64,000 nucleotides of DNA from Macondimonas sp045864775 (GTDB lineage Bacteria; Pseudomonadota; Gammaproteobacteria; UBA5335): contig BTVR01000002.1 in assembly GCA_045864775.1 (NCBI GenBank), positions 1,116,001-1,180,000 on the forward strand, given 5' to 3'. Under the pieces are notes generated by a model. That model saw only the letters and a program-made list of their open reading frames with translations, searched no databases and was not told where the DNA came from. Made by a program: the position numbers and the translations under genes. The first letter of the stretch is position 1; every line of letters begins with the position of its first letter. Shown piece after piece: positions 31,389-40,734 of the stretch.

Positions 31389-32921
31389 TCAATGCATGGC
31401 AGACAGATCCAGTCCCTTGCCACTGTCGCGCATCAGCAACACCAGCGGACACAGTGCCAGCATGGCGACGGTGATGAACCAGAAATCATTGACGAAGGCA
31501 ACCATCGTGGACTGTTTGCCGAGTTCTGCGGCCAGCGCGTAGGGGGCCAGCGGATGGTCCATGGTCAGGCCGCGACTGGCCAGGAATTCGTGCATGGCGG
31601 GGTTGTAGGGGTTGAGATGCCCACCCAACTGATTCCATTGCACCTGGGTGCTGCGCGACAGGATCGTGGTGACGATCGAGATACCGATCGAACTGCCGAT
31701 GGTGCGCGCGAGATTGAAGATCGTCGAACCCTGGTCAGAAGTGCCCTCGGGGATGGTGTCGAACGCGATCGTCGCGAGCGGTACGAAGACCATGCCCAGC
31801 CCCACGCCTTGGATCATGCCGGGCACCACCGCCCACCAGGGGCTGATGAACAGGTTGTAGTGGCTCATCATCCAGGACCCGCTGGCCATGATGACGATCC
31901 CCAGCGCCACCAGGGTGCGCGCTCCGATGCGCTGGATGTTGGGCGCGACGATCGCCATGGTCACGGCATTGCACAAGGCCCGGGGAGCCATGATGAGCCC
32001 CGTCGTCGAAGACGGATAACCGAGAAGCTCCTGCAACAGGATCGGCTGCAGCACGATGGTGCCGAACAGCCCCAGACCGAAGCACATCATGAGGAAGGAG
32101 GCCGTGGCGAGATTGCGGTCGCGCAGCAGATTGAGCTGCAAGACCGAATCGGGGCGGTTCCAGGCTCTTGCGCAGAAGACCACGAGCGTCACCGCCGCAA
32201 GGACGGTGCCGTAAATGATGACGTTCGACTCGAACCAGTTTTCATGGTTGCCCTGGTCGAGCACATACTGCAGCGCGCCGATGCCGATGACCATGCAGAA
32301 CGCGCCGAACAGGTCGATGCGATCCCGCCGGTGTTCGGTATCGGGCAGCACGGCCCAGGCCAGCAGAATGTTGATGATGCCGACCGGCAGGTTGATGTAG
32401 AACACCCAGCGCCAGTCCCAGTGCTCCGTGATGTAGCCGCCGAGCGTCGGGCCCAGCGCCGGCGCCATGAGCACGCCGATGCCGAAGATGGCCATCGCCT
32501 TGCCGCGCTCCTGCGCCGGGAAGGTGTCAAGCAGGGTCGACTGCGAGAGCGGAATGACAGGCGCGCCGAAGATCCCCTGCAGGATGCGGAAGATCACCAT
32601 TTCGGTGAGCGTGCCGGCCTGACCGCAGAGCCCGGAGCTGATCACGAAGCCCACGACGCTGACGAGAATCACGTTGCGCCGGCCGAAGCGGTTCGCCAGA
32701 TAGCCGCTGAGCGGGATCATCACCGCCTCGGCGACGATATAGGAAGTCAGCACCCAGGTGATCTGCTCGGAGGTCGCCCCGAGCGAGCCCATCATGTGCG
32801 GCAGGCTGACGTTGACGATGGTCATGTCGAGAATGACCATCAGGGTGCCCAGCATCACGGCGACCGTGACGGGCCAGGGAGAAGCGCTACCCCGTGCGCG
32901 GGGGGCGGTCACTGCGTCCAT
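31389..32921 (-). CDS. emrB: EmrB/QacA-family MFS drug:proton antiporter (DHA2)
   Basis: The 510-residue product has 14 predicted membrane helices as in DHA2 transporters, beginning after a cytoplasmic tail (MDAVTAPRARGSASPWPVTV). Typical motifs are LDMTIVNVSLPHMMGSLGAT (motif D1), YLANRFGRRNVILVSVVGF (motif A), and SLGITGPALG-like motif C rendered here as GIGVLMAPALGPTLGGYI. It exports hydrophobic drugs or uncouplers against protons through EmrA. Upstream lies nadC, unrelated in function. No MarR/TetR repressor gene is next to it, unlike most emr loci. Confidence 0.94.
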   Translation of the reverse strand: MDAVTAPRARGSASPWPVTVAVMLGTLMVILDMTIVNVSLPHMMGSLGATSEQITWVLTSYIVAEAVMIPLSGYLANRFGRRNVILVSVVGFVISSGLCGQAGTLTEMVIFRILQGIFGAPVIPLSQSTLLDTFPAQERGKAMAIFGIGVLMAPALGPTLGGYITEHWDWRWVFYINLPVGIINILLAWAVLPDTEHRRDRIDLFGAFCMVIGIGALQYVLDQGNHENWFESNVIIYGTVLAAVTLVVFCARAWNRPDSVLQLNLLRDRNLATASFLMMCFGLGLFGTIVLQPILLQELLGYPSSTTGLIMAPRALCNAVTMAIVAPNIQRIGARTLVALGIVIMASGSWMMSHYNLFISPWWAVVPGMIQGVGLGMVFVPLATIAFDTIPEGTSDQGSTIFNLARTIGSSIGISIVTTILSRSTQVQWNQLGGHLNPYNPAMHEFLASRGLTMDHPLAPYALAAELGKQSTMVAFVNDFWFITVAMLALCPLVLLMRDSGKGLDLSAMH

Positions 32922-33043
32922 TGCTGTAACTCGCTGCGATTTCGTGGGCGGCCGGCCCGCGCAGAGCGCTGCAACCGAGCCGCAAAGTTGGCCGGCATTG
33001 TAGGCGCGTTAGCGGCTTACGCCAATAGGCCGATTGCCAGCGC

Positions 33044-33898
33044 TCAATCGACGATGCGCAGCGAGAAGTCCACGGCTTGCGCATGCTTGGTCAGGGCGCC
33101 GACGGAAATCCGATCGACGCCAGTCGACGCAATGCGCGCCACGGTGTCCAGGTCAACGCCGCCCGAGGCTTCGAGCTCGGCCGCAACACCCCGCTGATCG
33201 CGCAGCGCCACGGCCCGGCTGAGGTGAGCGACGTCGAAATTGTCGAGCAACACCGATGGAACGCCGAGACCGAGCGCTTCATCGAGTTGCTCCAGCGTCT
33301 CGACCTCGACCTGCAGCGGCAACTCCGGATGGCGCTGGCGCGCCGCCAGCACCGCCGCCCCGAGCCCGCCGGCGGCTGCGATGTGGTTTTCCTTGATCAG
33401 CATCGCATCGAACAGGCCCATGCGCTGGTTGCAGCCGCCGCCGCAGCGCACGGCGTACTTTTGTGCGACCCGCAGGCCCGGTAGCGTCTTGCGCGTGTCG
33501 AAAATGCGGGCCCGGCTACCCGCGACCGCCTCGACGTAGCGCCGCGTGAGGGTCGCCGTGCCGGACAGGGTCTGCAGAAAATTCAGCGCCGTCCGCTCAC
33601 CGGTCAAAATCGCCGGGGCGCGGCCCTCAATCTCACAGACCGTCTGCCCGGGCCCGAGAGCGTCACCGTCGAAGGCATGCCAATGCACCTGAACCCGCGG
33701 ATCCAGGGCGTGATAGACCGCATCGAACCACGGCCGGCCACTCAGGATGGCCGACTCGCGGCAGATGAGCCGGGCCCGCGCCGGACGATCGGGGACGAGG
33801 CTCGCCGTGGCATCGCCGGCGCCGAGATCCTCGGCCAGAGCCAAGCGCACGGCGGCCCGGATGGCGGCGTCATCGGGCGGGGCGATCGGATTGGACAT
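33044..33898 (-). CDS. nadC: Nicotinate-nucleotide pyrophosphorylase (quinolinate phosphoribosyltransferase)
   Basis: NadC turns quinolinate and PRPP into nicotinate mononucleotide in NAD synthesis. The 284-residue product has the helical N-terminal domain with the conserved AEDLGAGDATASLV, then the barrel with ERTALNFLQTLSGTATLT, DTRKTLPGLRVAQKYAVRCG and the phosphate-binding LEASGGVDLDTVARIASTGV. All known active-site arginines and lysines in these motifs are present. It starts close to, and diverges from, glk. Confidence 0.96.
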   Translation of the reverse strand: MSNPIAPPDDAAIRAAVRLALAEDLGAGDATASLVPDRPARARLICRESAILSGRPWFDAVYHALDPRVQVHWHAFDGDALGPGQTVCEIEGRAPAILTGERTALNFLQTLSGTATLTRRYVEAVAGSRARIFDTRKTLPGLRVAQKYAVRCGGGCNQRMGLFDAMLIKENHIAAAGGLGAAVLAARQRHPELPLQVEVETLEQLDEALGLGVPSVLLDNFDVAHLSRAVALRDQRGVAAELEASGGVDLDTVARIASTGVDRISVGALTKHAQAVDFSLRIVD

Positions 33899-34053
33899 CA
33901 GCAGAAACCAGCGGCGGGCAAAGGGGATGCCGGCCAGTCTACCGATCCGCGCAGGGGCGCGCGAGGCTCGCCGCTATACCTCTGGCGACCGTGACGTCCT
34001 TCGCGGCTGATAGACTGACGCGGCAAGCAGGCTTTTGCGAGGAGAAACGACCC

Positions 34054-35025
34054 ATGAGCGGACCGGCCCCCTCCCGTGCGCATCTGTTGGGCGATATCGG
34101 CGGGACCCATACCCGGCTCACGTTGTTCCACGATGGCGATCATGGTCCCATCGGGCGCTACCGCAACCATGAATTCCCGGACTTCGCGACCATCGTAAGA
34201 CACCATCTGGCGGCAATGGATCTCCCATCGCCGCAGGACGCCGTCCTTGCCGTCGCCGGGCCCACCGAGCGGGACGGATCGGTGACGCTCACCAATCGCG
34301 GCTGGTTGCTCGAGCCCGGCCCCTTGGCGGCCATGCTGAATCTCGCCTCGGTACGGCTCGTCAACGACTTCACCGCTCAGGCCCTGGGTATTGCGCAGTT
34401 GACCGCCGACGAGCGGATTGCCCTGAACGCAGGCGAGCCTTGGCCGCATGCGCCGCTGGCCGTCATCGGGCCCGGCACGGGCCTGGGCGTATCCGGTCTG
34501 CTGCCACAGGACAGCGGCTGGCTGGCGCTGGCGGGCGAAGGCGGACACGTCACGCTGGCGCCGGCGGACGAGCGCGAAAGCGCCTTGATCGATGGCTTGA
34601 GGCGTGAATGGGGCCACGTCTCGGCCGAACGGGTGGTCAGCGGTCCGGGGCTTCTGGGCCTGTACAACCATTTGGCTGCCGCTGCCGGCGCGCCCGCTCT
34701 CGGGGCGCCGCCGGAGGTGACCACGCGGGCAGGCCGGGAAACCCTTGCCGATGAAGCCTTGAACTATTTCTTTGCGTTTCTCGGTACCGTGGCCGGCAAT
34801 CTCGCGCTGACTCTGGGCGCGCGCGGCGGCGTGTATCTGTGCGGCGGCATCCTGCCGGACCTCGTGGCGCCGCTGCGCGCCTCGCTGTTCATGGAACGCT
34901 TCTGCGGCAAGGGGCGCTACCGCGACTATCTCGCGGCGATCCCCGTTTATCTGGTGACGGCGCCGGACACCGCGTTCCGGGGGCTGGCCAGCCTGATCCC
35001 GGAACGCGAGCGTCTGCGCGAGTAA
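34054..35025 (+). CDS. glk: Glucokinase (ATP, Glk family)
   Basis: Glk phosphorylates glucose at C6. ATG 34054 follows a strong RBS (GAGGAGA, 34039-34045) and gives 323 residues. The bacterial Glk-family motifs are LLGDIGGTHTRLTLF (phosphate 1), VLAVAGPTERDGSVTLTNRGW, RLVNDFTAQALGI (catalytic Asp), IGPGTGLGVSGLL and the zinc-free Glk sequence AGEGGHVTLAP. The longer in-frame start at 33991 is less likely given the RBS position. It is convergent with speE with only 10 bases between them. Confidence 0.93.
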   Translation: MSGPAPSRAHLLGDIGGTHTRLTLFHDGDHGPIGRYRNHEFPDFATIVRHHLAAMDLPSPQDAVLAVAGPTERDGSVTLTNRGWLLEPGPLAAMLNLASVRLVNDFTAQALGIAQLTADERIALNAGEPWPHAPLAVIGPGTGLGVSGLLPQDSGWLALAGEGGHVTLAPADERESALIDGLRREWGHVSAERVVSGPGLLGLYNHLAAAAGAPALGAPPEVTTRAGRETLADEALNYFFAFLGTVAGNLALTLGARGGVYLCGGILPDLVAPLRASLFMERFCGKGRYRDYLAAIPVYLVTAPDTAFRGLASLIPERERLRE

Positions 35026-35035
35026 GGCAGCGGCT

Positions 35036-35899
35036 TCAGCCGGCGACGCCTGCCAAGGCATCCGCCAGATACGGCGGCAGCACGCAAGCCGCCTGGTGCA
35101 TGTCCACCGAGTAGTAGCGCGTCGGGAAGGCGGCCTTGCGCGCTGCTTCCAGCCGCATTGGTCGGACAGGGCCGTCCTTGCAGGCCAGCGTGGCGCTCCA
35201 CCAGCCCGACGGATAGACCGGCTGCGGGTAATGCAGGGTCTTGACGTCGGCGAATCCGGCGCGGCGCAGGGCGCCATGGACGCTGCAGAGCAGATCGACA
35301 TGATACAGCGGTGATTCGCTCTGCTGGACGATCAGGCCCCCAGCCGCAAGCACGCGGTGCACGTCGCGATAGAACGGCTCGGAGAAGAGCCCTTCGGCCG
35401 GGCCGACCGGGTCGGTGCTGTCCACGATCACGACATCGACGCTGCCGGCGGGCGCATGGGCGAACCAGGCAATGCCGTCCTCGAAGCGCAATTCGGCGCG
35501 CGGATCGCCATTGGCCTCGCACAGCTCCGGGAAATAGCGCTCGGCGAGACGCGTCACGCGCTCGTCGATCTCGACCTGCATGGCCTGTTGCACGATGTCG
35601 TGGCGCAGCACTTCGCGCAGCGTGCCGCAATCGCCGCCGCCGATGACGACCACGCGCCGCGGCGCGGCGTGCGTGAACAGCGCCGGGTGCGCCATCATCT
35701 CGTGATACAGGAAATTGTCGCGCTGGGTCAGCATCACACAGCCGTCGATCACCATCAGATGACCGAAGGTCTCGGTGTCGTAGATCTCGATGTGCTGATA
35801 GGCGGACTGCTCTTCGTGCAGTTTCGCCTTGACCTTGAGGCCGAAGGCGCTGCCGCCCGGCTCGTAGAATTCGGTAAACCAGTCGCCGTTCGCGCTCAT
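35036..35899 (-). CDS. speE: Polyamine aminopropyltransferase (spermidine synthase)
   Basis: SpeE moves the aminopropyl group of decarboxylated S-adenosylmethionine to putrescine. ATG 35899 gives 287 residues beginning MSANGDWFTEFYEPGGSAFG, which matches family N-termini; a longer in-frame start exists 75 bases upstream. The core has LMVIDGCVMLTQRDNFLYHE, the SAM-site VVVIGGGDCGTLREVLRHD, EIDERVTRLAERYFPEL and the catalytic-loop VIVDSTDPVGPAEGLF. It is divergent from speA, so both polyamine genes share one regulatory region (35900-36046). speD is not in the window. Confidence 0.95.
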   Translation of the reverse strand: MSANGDWFTEFYEPGGSAFGLKVKAKLHEEQSAYQHIEIYDTETFGHLMVIDGCVMLTQRDNFLYHEMMAHPALFTHAAPRRVVVIGGGDCGTLREVLRHDIVQQAMQVEIDERVTRLAERYFPELCEANGDPRAELRFEDGIAWFAHAPAGSVDVVIVDSTDPVGPAEGLFSEPFYRDVHRVLAAGGLIVQQSESPLYHVDLLCSVHGALRRAGFADVKTLHYPQPVYPSGWWSATLACKDGPVRPMRLEAARKAAFPTRYYSVDMHQAACVLPPYLADALAGVAG

Positions 35900-36046
35900 G
35901 TATGCCCCCAATGGATCGCTGCGGGGCACGATTATAGCCACGCCGATCGCGCGTCCGTGTGACAGCGTCATCATCGTTTGCTTTACCGGGTCGGTGCGAA
36001 TCTTTTAGGCTTCCCGAACCTCCGGCTCCCCATCGATGGTTTCTTC

Positions 36047-37945
36047 ATGCCCCGCGACGCCGCTCCGTTTTCCGCCCGCGACCGCTATAACGTGCCTGAA
36101 TGGAGCGAGGGCTACTTCGACGTGGATGCGCACGGACATGTCGTCGCGCTGCCGCTGCGCGATCCGGCCAAGGGCCGCATAGCGCTGCCGGAACTGGCTC
36201 AGCGCATGACCCGGTCGGGCCTGAACCTGCCCATCCTGGTCCGATTCTCCGACATCCTGCACGATCGGGTCGACACCCTGAGCGGCGCCTTCGATGCGGC
36301 GATCGCCCATCACGGCTATGGCGGGCGCTATACCGCCGTCTATCCCATCAAGGTGAACCAACAACGCACCGTGGTGGAGGAAATCATCCGCCATGGTGGG
36401 GAGCGGGTGGGCCTCGAGGCCGGCAGCAAACCCGAACTCATGGCCGTGCTCGCGCTGGCCCGTCCGGGCAGCCTGATCATCTGCAACGGCTACAAGGATC
36501 GCGACTACGTCCGCCGCGCGCTCATTGCCCGACGCCTCGGCCTGCGCGCCGTCATCGTGATCGAAAAGCCCTCCGAGGTGGCGACGGTCATCCGCGAATC
36601 CCGCCAGCTCGGCGTGCGGCCGCTGCTCGGCGTGCGTGTTCGCCTGGCCAGTCTGGGCAGCGGCAACTGGCAGAACACCGGGGGCGAAAAGTCGAAGTTC
36701 GGCCTTTCCGCCACGCAGGTGCTGAGCTGCATCGGGGAGCTCGAAGCGGCCGGCCTGCTCGACTGCGTCCAGTTGCTGCATTTCCACATGGGCTCGCAGA
36801 TGGCCAATGTGCGCGATATCCGGCGCGGGCTCACCGAGGCGGCGCGCTACTTCACCGACCTGCACCGGCTGGGCGCGCCGCTGCGCTACGTCGATGTCGG
36901 CGGCGGTCTGGGCGTCGACTACGAAGGGACGCGCTCGCGCGGCGCGTGTTCCGTCAATTACTCGGTGGCCGAGTACGCGAACGTGGTCGTGCATGTCCTG
37001 AAGGAAACCTGTCAGACCCACGGGTTGCCCGAACCCGATCTGATCACCGAGGCCGGGCGCGCCATGACCGCGCACCACGCCTTGCTCATCACGCAGGTCA
37101 TCGACAGCGAGGCGCCCCACGTCGATGCCGCGGCCCTGACACCGCCGCCCCCGGAAGCCCCGTCGCTGCTGCACGATCTTTGGCAAGGCTACGCCCATCT
37201 CGCCGCGGCATCGCCGGTGGAATTGTTCCATGAGGCCGTGCACTGGGCCTCCGAAGCACAGTCCATGTACACCCACGGCCTGCTCGACCTGCGTGAGCGT
37301 GCCTACGCCGAGCACGTCTCCACGGCCCTCTGCCAGGGTTTGCAGGGCCGGCTGGACCCAGGGCGGCGCAGCCATCGCGAGATCCTGGGCCAACTCGAGG
37401 AAAAGCTGGCCGTCAAGTATTTCTGCAATTTCTCGCTGTTTCAATCGCTGCCCGACGTGTGGGCGATCGATCAGATCTTCCCCGTCATGCCGCTGCAGCG
37501 ACTGAACGAGCCGCCGACCGTGCGCGGCATCATCGAGGACCTCACCTGCGATTCGGACGGCTGCATCCACCAGTACGTCGATCAGGACGGGCTCGCGCCC
37601 ACCCTGGCGCTGCACACGGTCGCGCCCGAGGAAACCTATCTGCTGGGCTTTTTCATGATCGGCGCCTACCAGGAAATCCTCGGCGACATGCACAACCTGT
37701 TCGGAGACACCGATGCGGTCAACGTGGAACTGGACGGCCAAGGCGGGTATCGACTGATCGGGCCGGAGCGTGGCGACAGCGCCGATCAACTGCTGAGCTA
37801 CGTGCATTTCGCGCCCGACCAGCTCGCCATGGCCTATCGGGAAAAAATCGCGCACGCCGCGCTCGAACCCGCGCAGGCCGAGGCATTCCTGGCCGAACTC
37901 ACCGCCGGACTCTACGGCTCCACCTATCTGCAGCGCTGGCCGTGA
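36047..37945 (+). CDS. speA: Biosynthetic arginine decarboxylase
   Basis: SpeA is the PLP and magnesium-dependent enzyme making agmatine from arginine, the entry to putrescine. ATG 36047 (MPRDAAPFSARDRYNVPEW) gives 632 residues, near the usual 630-660; the frame also opens upstream from 35978 without a good start. The PLP lysine lies in AVYPIKVNQQRTVV, with LEAGSKPELMAVLALA, QLLHFHMGSQMANVRDI and YVDVGGGLGVDYEGT downstream. The C-terminal CDSDG active-site motif (EDLTCDSDGCIHQYV) is intact. The stop overlaps the next gene (GTGA). Confidence 0.96.
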   Translation: MPRDAAPFSARDRYNVPEWSEGYFDVDAHGHVVALPLRDPAKGRIALPELAQRMTRSGLNLPILVRFSDILHDRVDTLSGAFDAAIAHHGYGGRYTAVYPIKVNQQRTVVEEIIRHGGERVGLEAGSKPELMAVLALARPGSLIICNGYKDRDYVRRALIARRLGLRAVIVIEKPSEVATVIRESRQLGVRPLLGVRVRLASLGSGNWQNTGGEKSKFGLSATQVLSCIGELEAAGLLDCVQLLHFHMGSQMANVRDIRRGLTEAARYFTDLHRLGAPLRYVDVGGGLGVDYEGTRSRGACSVNYSVAEYANVVVHVLKETCQTHGLPEPDLITEAGRAMTAHHALLITQVIDSEAPHVDAAALTPPPPEAPSLLHDLWQGYAHLAAASPVELFHEAVHWASEAQSMYTHGLLDLRERAYAEHVSTALCQGLQGRLDPGRRSHREILGQLEEKLAVKYFCNFSLFQSLPDVWAIDQIFPVMPLQRLNEPPTVRGIIEDLTCDSDGCIHQYVDQDGLAPTLALHTVAPEETYLLGFFMIGAYQEILGDMHNLFGDTDAVNVELDGQGGYRLIGPERGDSADQLLSYVHFAPDQLAMAYREKIAHAALEPAQAEAFLAELTAGLYGSTYLQRWP

Positions 37946-38841
37946 CGCCGCGCGTGGGCTTCATCGGTCTCGGCGCCATGGGCCTGTCGATGGCTCGCAA
38001 CCTCGCCCGCGCGGGTATGCTCGGCGTCGTGTGGAACCGCACGGCGACCAAGGCCGAGGCGCTCGCGCAGCAGACCGGCTGCGATCTTGCCGCGGACCCG
38101 GCCGATCTCGCGCGCCGCTGCGACGTGCTGGTGCTGTGCGTCTCGGCCGATGACGATGTTTTGAGCCTGATCGCAGCCGTGGCGCCTGCGCTCGCGCCGG
38201 GGCAGATCGTGGTGGACTGCTCCACCATCGCGCCAGACTCCGCGCGGCGGGCCGCCGCGATGGTGCGTGCGCACGGGGCCGATTTCCTTGACGCCCCGGT
38301 GTCCGGCGGCGTCGAAGGCGCGCGCCAGGCGACGCTGGTCATGATGGTCGGCGGCGAGCAGGCCACGCTGGAACGCGCCCGACCCGTACTTGCGGCCATG
38401 AGCCGTCAGGTCGCCTGGATGGGCCCGGTCGGCGCCGGGCAGGCCACCAAAGCCGTCAATCAGGTCATGGCAGCCGGGATCGCCGCGGCCGTGACCGAAG
38501 CGCTGGCGCTGGGCGCCGCCGCCGGGCTGCCGCTGGAACGGGTGATGGACGTGATCGGCGGTGGCGCGGCCGGCAACTGGTTCCTCGAGCGGCGCGGCCC
38601 GACCCTGATCCGGAACGACTTCACGGTGGGCTTCAAGCTGGCCTTGCACGACAAGGACCTCGCCATCTGCGAGCAGCTCGCGCTACAGTGCCATGGCCGT
38701 CTCCCTCTGACGGAGGCGGTACGCGCCGACTATCGGGCGCTGATGGCGGCCGGCTTCGGCGATGAAGACATCTCGGCGCTGTATCGGAGCAAGCGCGCGC
38801 TCTTCGGCCCGCAGACACCACAGGACCGCAATGACGAGTGA
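37942..38841 (+). CDS. NAD(P)-dependent beta-hydroxyacid dehydrogenase (3-hydroxyisobutyrate dehydrogenase family)
   Basis: GTG 37942 overlaps the speA stop by 4 bases and gives 299 residues. The N-terminal Rossmann motif is VGFIGLGAMGLSMARNLARA; the substrate loop is FLDAPVSGGVEGARQATLVM; the catalytic lysine sits in GAGQATKAVNQVMAAG (family GxxxKxxN); and KLALHDKDLAICEQLA is the C-terminal signature. Members reduce tartronate semialdehyde, 3-hydroxyisobutyrate, succinic semialdehyde or glyoxylate. Position behind speA does not fix the substrate. The gene overlaps mlaE by 11 bases. Confidence 0.88.
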   Translation: MTPRVGFIGLGAMGLSMARNLARAGMLGVVWNRTATKAEALAQQTGCDLAADPADLARRCDVLVLCVSADDDVLSLIAAVAPALAPGQIVVDCSTIAPDSARRAAAMVRAHGADFLDAPVSGGVEGARQATLVMMVGGEQATLERARPVLAAMSRQVAWMGPVGAGQATKAVNQVMAAGIAAAVTEALALGAAAGLPLERVMDVIGGGAAGNWFLERRGPTLIRNDFTVGFKLALHDKDLAICEQLALQCHGRLPLTEAVRADYRALMAAGFGDEDISALYRSKRALFGPQTPQDRNDE

Positions 38842-39952
38842 AACCCCGGCCCTGAAGCTCGATCAGGACGGCCAGTCCCCGCGTGTCCTCGTGACGGGAC
38901 AGTGGGTGCTGCGTCATCTGTCCGGGTCCATCCGCAAGCTGCGCCGGCAGCTCGCGCGGTGCAAGCCCGATGCGCAGACCGTCTGGGATCTCGAATCCAT
39001 CGATGGCCTCGACAGTACGGGCGCCCTGCTGCTCTGGCGGCACTGGGGTCGCCGCCGTCCGCCGCAACTCAAGCTGCGCGCGGAATACGAACCTTTGTTC
39101 CAGCGGTTGGAACAGATGCCCGCGCCCGCATCGGCTTTGAAGCGCAAGCCGCTCGAATGGGTGGCGCGCCTCGGCGCGGCCATGCTCTCGGCAGCGACTC
39201 ACTTGCGGGAACTCGTCGCCCTGCTCGGCCAGTTGACGCTCGACCTGTTGAGCTTCCCGGCGCGGCCGGATCGCATTCCCTGGCGTGAGATCTCCGCGAA
39301 CATCCACAAATCCGGCGGACGCGCCCTGCTGATCACGGGCCTCGTGGGGCTGCTGATCGGCATCGTCATGAGCTACCTCTCCGCCCTGCAGCTGCGGCTC
39401 CTCGGCGGCGAGCGTTTCATCGTCAACCTGATGGGTCTGTCGGTGACTCGCGAACTGGGTCCCCTGCTCGCCGCCATTCTCATCGCCGGCCGCTCGGGCT
39501 CTTCCATCACCGCCGAACTCGGCGTGATGCGTCTGACCCAGGAAATCGACGCACTGGCAACGATGGGCATCTCGCCGTTCAAGCGCGTCTTGCTGCCCAA
39601 GGTGCTCGCGCTCGCCATCACCATGCCCTTGCTGGCGTTCTGGACCATGGCAGCGGGCATCTTCGGCGGCATGCTGGTGGCGCAGAGCGAACTCAACATC
39701 ACCTTCGGCCAGTTCCTGAGCGACCTGCCGGGGGCGATTCCCATCGTCACCTACTGGATCGCGCTCGGCAAATCGATCGCCTTCGGCATCGTCATCGGGC
39801 TGGTGTCCTGTCATTTCGGCCTGCGCATCAAGCCCAACACCGAGAGTCTGGGCTACGAGACCACCAATGCGGTGGTCACCGCGATCACGCTGGTGATCCT
39901 GACGGACGCCGTATTCGCCATCGCGCTGCGCGACGTGGGGTGGCAGGAATGA
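38831..39952 (+). CDS. mlaE: MlaE-family lipid ABC transporter permease with N-terminal STAS domain
   Basis: The 373-residue product joins two parts usually encoded separately in E. coli. Residues about 1-105 are a STAS/MlaB-like domain (VLVTGQWVLRHLSGSIRKLR, then WDLESIDGLDSTGALLLW with the conserved Asp-Ser-Thr turn). Residues about 130-373 are an MlaE permease with FIVNLMGLSVTRELGPLLAA, GRSGSSITAELGVMRLTQEI and ALATMGISPFKRVLLPKVLA. It moves phospholipid between the inner membrane and the MCE protein. Its start lies inside the end of the dehydrogenase gene and its stop overlaps mlaF, so it is coupled both ways. Confidence 0.93.
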   Translation: MTSETPALKLDQDGQSPRVLVTGQWVLRHLSGSIRKLRRQLARCKPDAQTVWDLESIDGLDSTGALLLWRHWGRRRPPQLKLRAEYEPLFQRLEQMPAPASALKRKPLEWVARLGAAMLSAATHLRELVALLGQLTLDLLSFPARPDRIPWREISANIHKSGGRALLITGLVGLLIGIVMSYLSALQLRLLGGERFIVNLMGLSVTRELGPLLAAILIAGRSGSSITAELGVMRLTQEIDALATMGISPFKRVLLPKVLALAITMPLLAFWTMAAGIFGGMLVAQSELNITFGQFLSDLPGAIPIVTYWIALGKSIAFGIVIGLVSCHFGLRIKPNTESLGYETTNAVVTAITLVILTDAVFAIALRDVGWQE

Positions 39953-40728
39953 GCGCTGCCTCATCCGCCGTCATCGAGATGCGCGGCATTGTCACCCGGT
40001 TCGGCAAGCAGGTGGTCCACGATGGGATCGACCTCAGTGTGGTGCGTGGCGAAGTGCTCGGGCTGGTGGGCGGCTCGGGCTCGGGAAAGACCACGCTACT
40101 GCGTGAGATGATCGGCCTGCAAAACCCCAGCGAGGGCGAGGTGCATGCCTTCGGCGAGCCCGTGTTCGCCGCGCGCCGGACGCGCCAGACCACGGCGCTG
40201 CGCCAGCGCTGGGGTGTCCTGTTTCAGCATGGCGCGCTGTTCACGGCGCTGTCGGTGACCGACAATATCGCCTTGCCGCTGCGGGAATTGCGCGTTCTGG
40301 ACGAGGCACTGATTCAGGAGCTGGTCCGGCTCAAGCTCGCCATGGTGGGGCTGAAGCCCGAGGATGGTCGGCGTCGTCCGGCCGAGCTGTCCGGCGGGAT
40401 GATCAAGCGTGTGAGTCTGGCGCGGGCCTTGGCGCTGGACGCCGAGTTGCTGCTCCTCGACGAGCCCACCTCCGGGCTCGACCCCGTTGCCAGCGAGCAG
40501 TTCGTCGAACTGATTGCCGAGCTGCGCAGCACCCTGGGCCTGACCGTCGCCCTGGTGACCCACGATCTCGACACGCTCGTCGACCTGTGCGATCGCATCG
40601 CCGTCCTGGCCGACCGCCAATTGATCGTGGTCGGCACGCTGGACGAGGTCATTGCCTGCGACCACCCCTTCATCCAGTCCTATTTTCTCGGCCACCGCGG
40701 CGGCCGTCTTCTTTCGAAAAGGCAGTGA
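39949..40728 (+). CDS. mlaF: MlaF-family lipid ABC transporter ATPase
   Basis: The 259-residue ATPase has Walker A (GLVGGSGSGKTTLLRE), Q-loop (VLFQHGALFTALSV), the signature ELSGGMIKRVSLARALA, Walker B (LLLLDEPTSGLDPVASEQF) and the H-loop (ALVTHDLDTLVDLC). The substituted signature GGMIKR is typical of MlaF/TTG2A ATPases. It powers the STAS-MlaE permease upstream (4-base overlap) and the MCE protein downstream. An ATG at 39940 is possible, but 39949 overlaps the mlaE stop as ATGA. Confidence 0.95.
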   Translation: MSAASSAVIEMRGIVTRFGKQVVHDGIDLSVVRGEVLGLVGGSGSGKTTLLREMIGLQNPSEGEVHAFGEPVFAARRTRQTTALRQRWGVLFQHGALFTALSVTDNIALPLRELRVLDEALIQELVRLKLAMVGLKPEDGRRRPAELSGGMIKRVSLARALALDAELLLLDEPTSGLDPVASEQFVELIAELRSTLGLTVALVTHDLDTLVDLCDRIAVLADRQLIVVGTLDEVIACDHPFIQSYFLGHRGGRLLSKRQ

Positions 40729-40734
40729 TACACG